The translations under genes were made by a program, and so were the position numbers. A stretch of DNA of 12,965 nucleotides from an uncultured Ruminococcus sp. (GTDB lineage: Bacteria; Bacillota; Clostridia; Oscillospirales; CAG-272). The stretch is from the NCBI GenBank assembly GCA_902773455.1, contig CACYEW010000029.1:1-12965 (forward strand), written 5' to 3'. Below, one piece after another: positions 6,604 to 12,965 of the stretch (the first letter of the stretch is position 1; the number at the start of each line of letters is the position of its first letter). Below the pieces are notes generated by a model. It saw only the letters and a program-made list of their open reading frames with translations. It was not told the DNA's origin and did not search any database.

Positions 6604-8952
6604 ATGACGCTTAAAGAGATAAAAGAAGGTCAGTCGGCAAGCGTGCTGACAGTCGGAGGCGAAGGAGCGCTGCGCCAGCACTTTCTCGATATGGGTATCA
6701 TACCCGGTACTGTCGTCAAAGTTGTGAAATACGCTCCCATGGGAGACCCGGTCGAGATATGTCTGCACGGTTACGAGCTGACGCTCAGACTTGACGACGC
6801 CGAAAAGATAGAGGTCGTACCGGCGGATGAAGTGCAGGAAAAAAGATCGGATCCGAAGCAGACCGTAAGCGAGCATATCGGACTCGGCGAAGGCGGCAGA
6901 TTTCATCCCAAGGGAAGCGGAGATCCGCTGCCGGACGGGACCTTGCTTACGTTCGCACTCGTCGGCAACCAGAACTGCGGAAAAACAACGCTTTTCAACC
7001 AGCTGACCGGTTCAAAACAGCACGTGGGCAATTTCCCCGGCGTTACCGTTGACAGAAAAGACGGCGCGATCATCGGGCGCAAAAACACATCCGTAACGGA
7101 TCTGCCGGGTATCTATTCGATGTCTCCTTATTCAAGCGAGGAGCTCGTATCGAGAGACTTCGTTATAAACGAAAAGCCGAAAGGGATAATAAATATCGTC
7201 GACGTGACGAATATCGAGCGCAATCTGTATCTCACGATGCAGCTGCTTGAAATGGACATACCCCTCGTCGTGGCGCTCAATATGATGGACGAAATGACCG
7301 GAAACGGCGGTTCGGTCGATATAAACGAGATGGAAGCGATGCTCGGCGTGCCGGTGGTGCCGATATCCGCCGCGAAAAACCAGGGCGTGCACGAGCTGAC
7401 GGATCACGCTGTACACGTGGCTAAATACAGAGAAAAACCGCAAAAGCAGGATTTCTGCGACGAAAACGATCATAACGGCGCCGTACACCGCTGTCTGCAC
7501 GCGGTCATTCACCTTATAGAAGATCACGCGAAAGCTGCCGATCTGCCCGTGCGTTTCGCCGCCTGCAAGGCGATCGAGGGAGACAGGCTTATAATAGACA
7601 AGCTCGGACTTGACGAAAACGAAAAAGAAACGCTCGAGCATATCACCCTTCAGATGGAAAAAGAGCGCGGACTCGACAGAAGCGCCGCGATAGCGGATAT
7701 GCGCTTTTCGTACATAACGAAGGTCAGCGACGCTTGCGTAAAGAAGCCCGGCGAGAGCCGCGAGCATAAAAGAAGCGGCAGAATAGACAAGCTCCTTACC
7801 GGCAAATATACGGCGATACCGGTTTTCATCGCCGTTATGGGACTTGTGTTCTGGCTGACGTTCAACGTTATCGGCGCGGGACTCCAGAGCCTGCTCGAAG
7901 CCGGTATAGACGCCCTGACCAAAGCGGTCGACGGCGCTCTCACGTCGGCGGGCGTGAACGAGGTGCTTCACGGGCTGATCGTCGACGGCATTTTCGAAGG
8001 CGTAGGCAGCGTTCTGAGCTTTCTGCCCGTTATCGTAACGATGTTTCTGTTTCTGTCGCTGCTTGAAGACAGCGGCTATATAGCCCGCGTGGCGTTCGTT
8101 ACCGACAAGCTTCTGCGTAAACTCGGGCTTTCGGGGCGGAGCATCGTGCCTTTGCTGATCGGCTTCGGCTGTACCGTTCCGGCGGTAATGGCAACGCGGA
8201 CCCTGCCGAGCGAACGCGACCGCAAAATGACCATTCTGCTCACTCCTTTTATGAGCTGTACGGCGAAGCTGCCCATATACGCGTTTTTCGTTGACGCGTT
8301 TTTCCCGAGATTCAAAGCTCTTGTCATGATCGGGCTTTATCTATTGAGCATCGTCATAGGTATCTTCGTCGCGTTCCTTTATAAAAAGACGTTTTTCAAA
8401 GGCGAAGCGGTGCCGTTCGTAATGGAGCTCCCGAATTACCGCCTGCCGAGTATCAAAAACACGGCGCAGCTTCTATGGGAGAAATCAAAGGACTTTCTGC
8501 AGAGAGCTTTTTCCGTGATACTCATCGCGACGGTGATCGTGTGGTTTTTGCAGAGCTTTGATTTCCGCTTCGATTTCGTCTCCGATTCGCAGAACAGCAT
8601 ACTTTCAAAGATCGCCGGTTTCATCGCTCCCGTATTCGCTCCGCTCGGCCTCGGAGACTGGCGTATAGTCACATCTCTCATCAGCGGATTTATGGCTAAG
8701 GAGAGCGTCGTTTCGGTGCTTGAGGTACTGTTCAATTCTCAGGGCGGCATCGCCGCGGCGATCGGTACGCTTTCGGCGGCTTCGCTTCTCGTGTTCAGCC
8801 TGCTCTATACGCCGTGCGTCGCCGCGGTCGCGTCGATACGCCGTGAACTCGGGCGCAGATGGGCGCTGTACGTCGTGATATGGCAATGCGGGATCGCCTG
8901 GTTGGCGGCGCTTACCGTAAGGCTGATCGGTATGCTTGCCGGTATCGGTTAA
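6604..8952 (+). CDS. feoB: Fused FeoA-FeoB ferrous iron transporter
   Basis: This 782-residue inner-membrane protein imports Fe(II). Residues 1-73 form a FeoA-type SH3-like domain (LDMGIIPGTVVKVVKYAPMG and GYELTLRLDDAEKIEV), joined by a linker of about 40 residues to FeoB. The cytoplasmic GTPase domain shows G1 GNQNCGKT (121-128), the G2 threonine in FPGVTVD (about T148), G3 DLPG (166-169), G4 NMMD (226-229) and G5 ISAAK (254-258). A helical guanine-dissociation-inhibitor-like region follows (about 280-375). The membrane part has two inverted Gate motifs with conserved cysteines, GFGCTVPA (520-527, C523) and SCTAKLPIY (551-559, C552), and later helices including MAKESVVSVLEVLF (697-710). Length fits a FeoB of about 700 residues plus FeoA. 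The start is supported by AAAGAGG. The gene is divergent from the DtxR-like regulator under a promoter with two palindromes, so iron repression is very likely. Confidence 0.97.
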   Translation: MTLKEIKEGQSASVLTVGGEGALRQHFLDMGIIPGTVVKVVKYAPMGDPVEICLHGYELTLRLDDAEKIEVVPADEVQEKRSDPKQTVSEHIGLGEGGRFHPKGSGDPLPDGTLLTFALVGNQNCGKTTLFNQLTGSKQHVGNFPGVTVDRKDGAIIGRKNTSVTDLPGIYSMSPYSSEELVSRDFVINEKPKGIINIVDVTNIERNLYLTMQLLEMDIPLVVALNMMDEMTGNGGSVDINEMEAMLGVPVVPISAAKNQGVHELTDHAVHVAKYREKPQKQDFCDENDHNGAVHRCLHAVIHLIEDHAKAADLPVRFAACKAIEGDRLIIDKLGLDENEKETLEHITLQMEKERGLDRSAAIADMRFSYITKVSDACVKKPGESREHKRSGRIDKLLTGKYTAIPVFIAVMGLVFWLTFNVIGAGLQSLLEAGIDALTKAVDGALTSAGVNEVLHGLIVDGIFEGVGSVLSFLPVIVTMFLFLSLLEDSGYIARVAFVTDKLLRKLGLSGRSIVPLLIGFGCTVPAVMATRTLPSERDRKMTILLTPFMSCTAKLPIYAFFVDAFFPRFKALVMIGLYLLSIVIGIFVAFLYKKTFFKGEAVPFVMELPNYRLPSIKNTAQLLWEKSKDFLQRAFSVILIATVIVWFLQSFDFRFDFVSDSQNSILSKIAGFIAPVFAPLGLGDWRIVTSLISGFMAKESVVSVLEVLFNSQGGIAAAIGTLSAASLLVFSLLYTPCVAAVASIRRELGRRWALYVVIWQCGIAWLAALTVRLIGMLAGIG

Positions 8953-8963
8953 GGAAGCATAAT

Positions 8964-9119
8964 ATGAATATATTTGATATTCTTTTGATCGTTCTTATCG
9001 CCGCCGCCGTCGCTTTTGCGGTATATGTTATAATAAAGAAACGCAAAAAAGGCTGCTGCTGCGGCTGTTCATCCTGCGGATCGTGCCGTGAGAAATGCAT
9101 GAAAGCGGAAAAACGGTAA
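8964..9119 (+). CDS. FeoB-associated Cys-rich membrane peptide
   Basis: This 51-residue peptide starts at ATG 8964, eleven bases after the feoB stop, with AAGGA at 8951-8955. It has one hydrophobic helix (about residues 4-24, FDILLIVLIAAAVAFAVYVII), a basic stop-transfer patch (KKRKK, 25-29) and a C-terminal cysteine cluster, CCCGCSSCGSCREKC (31-45), with seven cysteines. This matches the small FeoB-associated Cys-rich membrane proteins found after feoB in many Firmicutes. Their exact role is not established; metal handling or assembly with FeoB is the usual idea. A longer frame beginning at 8859 exists but would overlap feoB by more than 90 bases with no ribosome binding site, so the short form is preferred. 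Confidence 0.9.
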   Translation: MNIFDILLIVLIAAAVAFAVYVIIKKRKKGCCCGCSSCGSCREKCMKAEKR

Positions 9120-9125
9120 TAAACG

Positions 9126-9160
9126 AAGCCGTTCGGCGCGTATGGCGCCGGGCGGCTTTT
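9126..9160 (+). terminator. Terminator of the feo operon
   Basis: A 14-base stem (9126-9139 with 9145-9158, including two G-U pairs) closes a five-base loop and is followed by a short T run (9157-9160). It starts six bases after the stop of the Cys-rich peptide gene and precedes the promoter of the histidine operon. The T tract is short, so some read-through is possible. Confidence 0.75.
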
Positions 9161-9196
9161 AAATATGAATAAAATGTAAAACATAAGAAATATCTA

Positions 9197-9225
9197 TTGA
9201 CTTTATCGCGATAAAGTGCTAAATT
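9197..9225 (+). promoter_or_regulatory. Promoter of the yerC-his operon
   Basis: TTGACT at 9197-9202 and TAAATT at 9220-9225 are separated by 17 bases. The -35 is near consensus and the -10 is weaker. The palindrome at 9200-9217 overlaps the -35 and most of the spacer. GGAGGG at 9242-9247 lies 8 bases before the ATG at 9256. Confidence 0.65.
9200..9217. promoter_or_regulatory. Palindromic operator on the histidine operon promoter
   Basis: ACTTTATCGCGATAAAGT is a perfect 18-base palindrome covering the end of the -35 box and the spacer. Its right half, GATAAAGT, recurs at 9226-9233, 16 bases downstream on the same strand, near the expected start site. The likely ligand is the TrpR-like protein encoded by the first gene; that is inferred from position. 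Confidence 0.7.
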
Positions 9226-9255
9226 GATAAAGTATTAAAGCGGAGGGAAATTCTG

Positions 9256-9552
9256 ATGAATATACATTCAAAGTCGATAGACCGTCTCTTTGAGACGATA
9301 CTGAATCTTAAAACGGTAGAGGAGTGCTACGCGTATTTTGAAGACTTATGCACCGTAAAGGAGATACGCGATATGGCTCAGAGGCTCGACGTTGCGATAC
9401 TTCTTTCGGAGGGCAAAAGCTACCAGCAGATCTGCGACCAGGCGGAAACGAGTACGGCGACCGTCGGCAGAGTCAGCAAGTGTTACAATTACGGCGCGGG
9501 CGGATACGTTACCGCGATAAAAAGGCTGAACGGAGAAGACGGAAATGAATAA
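9256..9552 (+). CDS. YerC/YecD-family TrpR-like regulator
   Basis: This 98-residue protein matches the YerC/YecD branch of the TrpR fold, small all-helical dimeric DNA-binding proteins. The start SKSIDRLFETILNLKTVEEC and the block DLCTVKEIRDMAQRLDVAILL (30-50) are typical. A helix-turn-helix follows at about 51-75 (EGKSYQQICDQAETSTATVGR), with CYNYGAGGY (76-84) after it. It is the first gene of the operon and overlaps hisZ by eight bases. A palindrome sits on its promoter, so it probably represses its own operon in response to histidine or a related signal. Comparative genomics has proposed TrpR-family histidine regulators in Firmicutes, as I recall; the effector is not visible here. The family call is firm and the regulatory role is inferred. 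Confidence 0.9.
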   Translation: MNIHSKSIDRLFETILNLKTVEECYAYFEDLCTVKEIRDMAQRLDVAILLSEGKSYQQICDQAETSTATVGRVSKCYNYGAGGYVTAIKRLNGEDGNE

Positions 9553-10615
9553 CGATATCACGTCGGCGCTCAACGCGCTTTACGACAGATACGGCTATTG
9601 CCGTTATAAAATGAGCAAATTCGAAGAATACGATCTTTACGCGAAAAACAAGGATTTTCTCATATCCGACGGAGTCATAACCTTTACGGACAGAAACGGC
9701 AAGCTGATGGCGCTGAAGCCGGACGTCACGCTTTCGATCGTAAAAAACACGTGCGACGGCAAAGGCGTACAGAAGCTTTACTATAACGAAAACGTTTACC
9801 GCGTATCGAAAAGCACGAAGAACTTCAAAGAGATAATGCAGGTGGGGCTCGAATGTATCGGCGATATCGACGAATACTGTATTGCCGAAGCTTTGACGCT
9901 TGCCGCCGCCAGCCTCGGAGCGCTTTCGGAAAACGCGGTGTTATGCGTATCCGATCTCGATATTCTGAGTCAGACGCTCGAGTTTATCGGCGTGGGAGAA
10001 GAAAAGCGGAGAGAGGCTTTCGGTCTGATCGGTGAGAAAAATCTGCACGGGCTTCGGTCGCTTACAGACGAAGAAGGCTTTGAGCTGATAAAAAAACTGC
10101 TCGGTATAAGGTGCGAGGCGAAAAAGGCGGTAAAAGAGATCGAAAAACTGCTTTGCGGCGCGGTCGCAAACGAAACGCTTTCGAAATTCAGCCGCGTAAT
10201 GAACGCCGTTTCCGTTACAGGGTACGCAGATAAGGTGACGGTCGATCTTTCGGTCGTCGACGATATACACTATTATAACGGCTTCGTTTTCAAAGGCTAC
10301 GTCGAGGGAGCGCCGGCGGCGGTGCTTTCGGGCGGTCAGTACGACAGGCTCATGGCGAAAATGAAGCGAAGCTCCGAAGCGATAGGCTTCGCCGTGTATC
10401 TCGATCTGCTGGATCAGCTGAACGGCGGAAAAGACGGCTACGACTGCGACGTACTGCTTTTGTATTCGGATGAAGACGATATCGGGGTTTTGATGAAAAA
10501 CGTCGATCTGCTCGTGAAAGAGGGATATACGGTAAGCGTCAGAAGATCGAAAGACAACGTAAGAAGCAAAAAAACAATGAAAATCTGCGGCGGCGAGGTG
10601 AAAACGGTTGAATAA
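9545..10615 (+). CDS. hisZ: ATP phosphoribosyltransferase regulatory subunit HisZ
   Basis: This 356-residue paralogue of the histidyl-tRNA synthetase catalytic core serves as the regulatory subunit that short HisG needs for activity and histidine feedback. Class II synthetase-like blocks are present: LMALKPDVTLSIVKN (54-68), LYYNENVYRVSKS (78-90, the motif 2 region), EIMQVGLECIG (96-106), DDIHYYNGFVFKGY (239-252) and SGGQYDRLM (262-270). A short alpha/beta tail (about 298-356) resembles the start of an anticodon-binding domain. At 356 residues it is shorter than a true HisRS (about 420), and it lies next to a short hisG, both supporting HisZ rather than HisS. The gene overlaps the upstream regulator and the downstream hisG by eight bases each. 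Confidence 0.92.
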   Translation: MNNDITSALNALYDRYGYCRYKMSKFEEYDLYAKNKDFLISDGVITFTDRNGKLMALKPDVTLSIVKNTCDGKGVQKLYYNENVYRVSKSTKNFKEIMQVGLECIGDIDEYCIAEALTLAAASLGALSENAVLCVSDLDILSQTLEFIGVGEEKRREAFGLIGEKNLHGLRSLTDEEGFELIKKLLGIRCEAKKAVKEIEKLLCGAVANETLSKFSRVMNAVSVTGYADKVTVDLSVVDDIHYYNGFVFKGYVEGAPAAVLSGGQYDRLMAKMKRSSEAIGFAVYLDLLDQLNGGKDGYDCDVLLLYSDEDDIGVLMKNVDLLVKEGYTVSVRRSKDNVRSKKTMKICGGEVKTVE

Positions 10616-11246
10616 ATATCTGAATATAGCTCTGCCGAAAGGCAGACTCGGCGAAAAAATATACGATACGTTCGAAAAAGCCGGTTACGGATGCCCGTCG
10701 ATAAGAGAAAACAGCAGAAAGCTGATCTTCGAAAGCGAAGAAACGGGCGTGAGATACTTCTGGGTGAAACCGTCGGACGTGGCGATATACGTTGAACGCG
10801 GCGCCGCGGATATAGGCGTGGCGGGCAAAGACATACTGCTCGAATACGAGCCCGACGTTTACGAGCTTCTCGATCTGAAAGAGGGCGTATGCAGAATGGC
10901 GGTCGCGGGCAAAAAGGATTTCCGCGACGATACCGGCAAAACCCTGCGTGTAGCGACCAAATTCACGAATATCACCGAGAAGTATTATCTCGGAAAGGGC
11001 AGAGACATAGACGTGATAAAACTCAACGGTTCGATAGAGCTTGCGCCGGTGCTCGGACTTTCCGACGTGATAGTGGATATCGTCGAGACCGGGACCACGC
11101 TGAGGGAAAACGACCTTGCCGTGATCGAAGAGATAGTGCCGATCAGCGCGAGGCTGATCGCGAACAAGGCGAATTACAAATTCAAAAGCGACGAGACGGA
11201 CGCGCTGGTACGCGCGCTCGGAAAGATCGTCGGGGAGCGGACATGA
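10608..11246 (+). CDS. hisG: ATP phosphoribosyltransferase catalytic subunit, short form
   Basis: This enzyme catalyses the first step of histidine biosynthesis, joining ATP and PRPP. At 212 residues it is the short HisG form, lacking the C-terminal regulatory domain, which explains the neighbouring hisZ. Visible blocks are NIALPKGRLGEKI (6-18), YVERGAADIGVAGKDILLEY (61-80), RVATKFTNITEKYY (114-127) and the PRPP-binding region DIVETGTTLREN (157-168). The start codon is TTG at 10608, supported by GAGGTG at 10595-10600 seven bases upstream and by the family N-terminus beginning right there. It overlaps the end of hisZ by eight bases and the start of hisD by four. Confidence 0.95.
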   Translation: MNKYLNIALPKGRLGEKIYDTFEKAGYGCPSIRENSRKLIFESEETGVRYFWVKPSDVAIYVERGAADIGVAGKDILLEYEPDVYELLDLKEGVCRMAVAGKKDFRDDTGKTLRVATKFTNITEKYYLGKGRDIDVIKLNGSIELAPVLGLSDVIVDIVETGTTLRENDLAVIEEIVPISARLIANKANYKFKSDETDALVRALGKIVGERT

Positions 11247-12523
11247 TAAAGATAATGAAATTCGTCAGCGTGCCTGAAAAAGAGATATTCTCGCGGTCGG
11301 CGCCGGAAACGGACGTCGCCGGTACGGTAAAGGATATAATAGCCGACGTCAGGAAAAACGGCGACAAAGCGCTGTTATACTATACGGAAAAGTTCGATAA
11401 AGCGAAGCTTTCGTCGCTTGCCGTCACAAAGGAAGAAATAAAAGAAGCGGCGGATTCGGTGCCGGCGGAATTTCTGCGGATACTGAACAAAGCCGCGGAA
11501 AACATCAGAAGATTTCACGAAAAGCAGGTCCGCGAAGGCTTTGAGATCAAAGGCGAAGACGGCGTTATCATAGGTCAGAAGGTCATACCCGTCGACCGCG
11601 CCGGTATATACGTACCCGGCGGCACGGCGGCGTACCCTTCCACCGTGCTGATGGATTCGATACCGGCGAAAACAGCCGGAGTGAAAGAGATAGTCATGGT
11701 CACCCCGCCCGGTAAAGACGGGAAGATCGATCCCGTTATACTCGCGGCGGCCGATATCGCGGGCGTAGATAAGATATTCAAGGTCGGAGGAGCGCAGGCG
11801 ATAGCGGCGCTCGCCTTCGGCACGGAAAGCGTGCCGAAGGTCGATAAGATAGTCGGTCCCGGCAACGCGTTCGTGGCTGAGGCTAAAAAACAGGTTTTCG
11901 GCGCGGTATCGATAGATATGATAGCGGGTCCGAGCGAGATAATGATAATATCGGACGGAAAATCCGTTCCGTCGCATCTTGCCGCCGATCTGCTCTCGCA
12001 GGCGGAGCACGACAAAATGGCTTCCGCGGTGCTGATAACCGACAGCGAAGAGCTCGCCTTTGCGGTTAGCGCTGAGATAGAAAAGCAGATACCTCTGCTT
12101 TCAAGGGCGGAGATCGCCCGCGCGTCGATAGACAGTAACGGCAAGATCATAATAACGGACGATCTGATCAAGGCCGCAGAGGTGGCTAACGCCATAGCTC
12201 CGGAGCATCTGGAGCTTTGCGTCGACGATCCGTTTGCCATGCTTTCGCTCATACGTCACGCCGGTTCGGTGTTTCTCGGCAGAAACTGCCCCGAAGCGCT
12301 CGGCGATTATTACGCCGGACCGAACCACACTCTGCCGACGAGCGGCACGGCGAGGTTTTCAAGCCCGCTCTCCGTCGACGATTTCGTAAAGAAAATGCAA
12401 TTCTCATATTATACGGAAGAAGCCCTCCGCAAGGTCGCCAGCGACGTAGCGTATTTTGCGCGGGCGGAAGGACTCACAGCCCACGCGAAAAGCGCGGTCA
12501 TAAGAACGGAAGAAGATAAATGA
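11243..12523 (+). CDS. hisD: Histidinol dehydrogenase
   Basis: This 426-residue zinc enzyme performs the last two steps of histidine biosynthesis, oxidising histidinol to histidine with NAD. Signature blocks include RAGIYVPGGTAAYPSTVLM (119-137), KVGGAQAIAALAFGTESVPK (180-199), KIVGPGNAFV (202-211) and DMIAGPSEIMI (225-235). Zinc ligands by family alignment are Q253 and H256 in LLSQAEHD, D355 in LGDYYAGPNH and H414 in EGLTAHA. The catalytic E321-H322 pair is in APEHLE. The ATG at 11243 overlaps the hisG stop (ATGA) and has GGGGAG at 11232-11237. A longer in-frame version beginning inside hisG at 10889 has no family similarity in its extension and is rejected. Length and residues are complete. 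Confidence 0.97.
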   Translation: MIKIMKFVSVPEKEIFSRSAPETDVAGTVKDIIADVRKNGDKALLYYTEKFDKAKLSSLAVTKEEIKEAADSVPAEFLRILNKAAENIRRFHEKQVREGFEIKGEDGVIIGQKVIPVDRAGIYVPGGTAAYPSTVLMDSIPAKTAGVKEIVMVTPPGKDGKIDPVILAAADIAGVDKIFKVGGAQAIAALAFGTESVPKVDKIVGPGNAFVAEAKKQVFGAVSIDMIAGPSEIMIISDGKSVPSHLAADLLSQAEHDKMASAVLITDSEELAFAVSAEIEKQIPLLSRAEIARASIDSNGKIIITDDLIKAAEVANAIAPEHLELCVDDPFAMLSLIRHAGSVFLGRNCPEALGDYYAGPNHTLPTSGTARFSSPLSVDDFVKKMQFSYYTEEALRKVASDVAYFARAEGLTAHAKSAVIRTEEDK

Positions 12524-12965
12524 GCGTTTTTTTCAGTAAAAAGTTCGGCTCTCTCACCCCGTACGTACCGGGCGAACAGCCGAAGGATATGAAGTATATA
12601 AAACTCAATACGAACGAATCGCCGTATCCGCCGTCGCCTCTCGCGGTAAAATACGCGTGCGAAGAGGCGAAAAAGCTGGAGCTTTATTCGGATCCCGAAT
12701 GTACGGAGCTGGTCAGAACGGCGGCGGCGGCGCTCGGAGTTTCCGAAGACGAAATAATATTCACAAACGGCTCCGACGAGGTTTTGAATTTCGCTTTCGC
12801 GGCGTTTTGCGACGACGGTCATCCGGCGGTATTTCCCGATATAACGTACGGCTTTTACCCTGTTTTCGCCGAATATAACGGCGTGCCTTATGAAGAGATA
12901 CCGCTTACTGACGGTTTTACGGTGAACGTAAACGACTATATCGGCATAAACAGGAATATTTTCAT
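12520..12965 (+). CDS. hisC: Histidinol-phosphate aminotransferase (partial)
   Basis: The first 148 residues of a fold-type I PLP aminotransferase are present; the gene is cut by the right edge. It would convert imidazole-acetol phosphate and glutamate to histidinol phosphate. IKLNTNESPYPPSP (27-40) is the family N-terminal signature, LYSDPECTELV (55-65) the next block, and FTNGSDEVLNFAF (81-93) the phosphate-cup region where HisC has NGSDE. PDITYGFYP (106-114) carries the tyrosine (Y110) that stacks on the cofactor. The catalytic lysine lies beyond the window. The ATG overlaps the hisD stop (ATGA), continuing the coupled order hisZ-hisG-hisD-hisC. Other class I/II aminotransferases are possible in principle, but the NGSDE block and operon context favour HisC. 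Confidence 0.93.
   Translation, partial: MSVFFSKKFGSLTPYVPGEQPKDMKYIKLNTNESPYPPSPLAVKYACEEAKKLELYSDPECTELVRTAAAALGVSEDEIIFTNGSDEVLNFAFAAFCDDGHPAVFPDITYGFYPVFAEYNGVPYEEIPLTDGFTVNVNDYIGINRNIF

Noticed and set aside
7132..7971. 279-codon open frame on the minus strand inside feoB
   Set aside because: It is fully antisense to conserved FeoB sequence, rich in His, Arg, Tyr and Val as expected for reverse-frame translation, and matches no family I recognise.
8859..9119. 86-codon version of the Cys-rich peptide
   Set aside because: It overlaps the end of feoB in another frame; the ATG at 8964 has a ribosome binding site and begins directly at the membrane helix.
9160..9255. T-box, attenuator or leader peptide ahead of the histidine operon
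   Set aside because: Only about 25 bases separate the expected start site from the first ATG, with no His codon run or terminator-like hairpin.
11375..12252. Two long minus-strand frames (211 and 225 codons) opposite hisD
   Set aside because: Both are antisense to conserved HisD, are low in complexity and have no recognisable domain.
10889..12523. 544-codon version of hisD beginning inside hisG
   Set aside because: The extra N-terminus is an out-of-frame, Arg-rich reading of hisG with no ribosome binding site; HisD homology begins just after the ATG at 11243.

Overview
The window looks like a chromosomal segment of a Firmicute, most likely an uncultured member of the Clostridia. The evidence is strong AAAGGAGG-type ribosome binding sites, near-consensus sigma-A promoters with 17-bp spacers, start/stop overlaps throughout, heavy use of ATA for isoleucine, a base composition near half G+C by eye, and Firmicute-style gene sets (YerC/YecD-type regulator with hisZ-hisG-hisD-hisC; feoAB with a Cys-rich FeoB-associated peptide). 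No rRNA, tRNA, CRISPR array, insertion sequence or phage gene was seen. Genus-level assignment is not possible by reading alone.

Layout. (1) Positions 1-1248, minus strand: an ECF-like sigma factor with a probable GTG start, followed through an ATGA overlap by a single-pass membrane protein that runs off the left edge and is probably its anti-sigma partner or sensor. (2) Positions 1258-1438: a short divergent control region with two back-to-back promoters. (3) Positions 1439-4665, plus strand: a likely operon of a Gfo/Idh/MocA-family protein whose usual EKP lysine is replaced, an MFS transporter and a GNAT acetyltransferase. A strong hairpin at 4716-4756 terminates it and can also serve the convergent operon. 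(4) Positions 4775-6399, minus strand: a DtxR-family metalloregulator followed by an M29 aminopeptidase. (5) Positions 6400-6603: divergent promoters, with two near-identical 16-bp palindromes placed on the feo promoter. (6) Positions 6604-9119: a fused FeoA-FeoB ferrous iron transporter and a 51-residue Cys-rich membrane peptide, ending in a hairpin. (7) Positions 9197-12965, plus strand: a promoter carrying a perfect palindrome, then a TrpR-like YerC-family regulator, hisZ, short-form hisG (TTG start), hisD and the first part of hisC. All are overlapped by 4 or 8 bases and cut by the right edge.

The genes form two readable regulatory circuits. In the iron circuit, the DtxR-like protein keeps a Met/Cys/Glu/His metal site like the iron-sensing branch and sits divergently beside feoAB, whose promoter has two palindromes where a repressor would block RNA polymerase. 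In the histidine circuit, the TrpR-like protein is the first gene of the operon and a palindrome overlaps the -35 box of its promoter. The least understood part is the left third, where a sigma/membrane-protein pair is divergent from an oxidoreductase-transporter-acetyltransferase operon of unknown substrate. Most of the window is recognisable metabolism and transport; I did not see a convincing new defence or mobile system.
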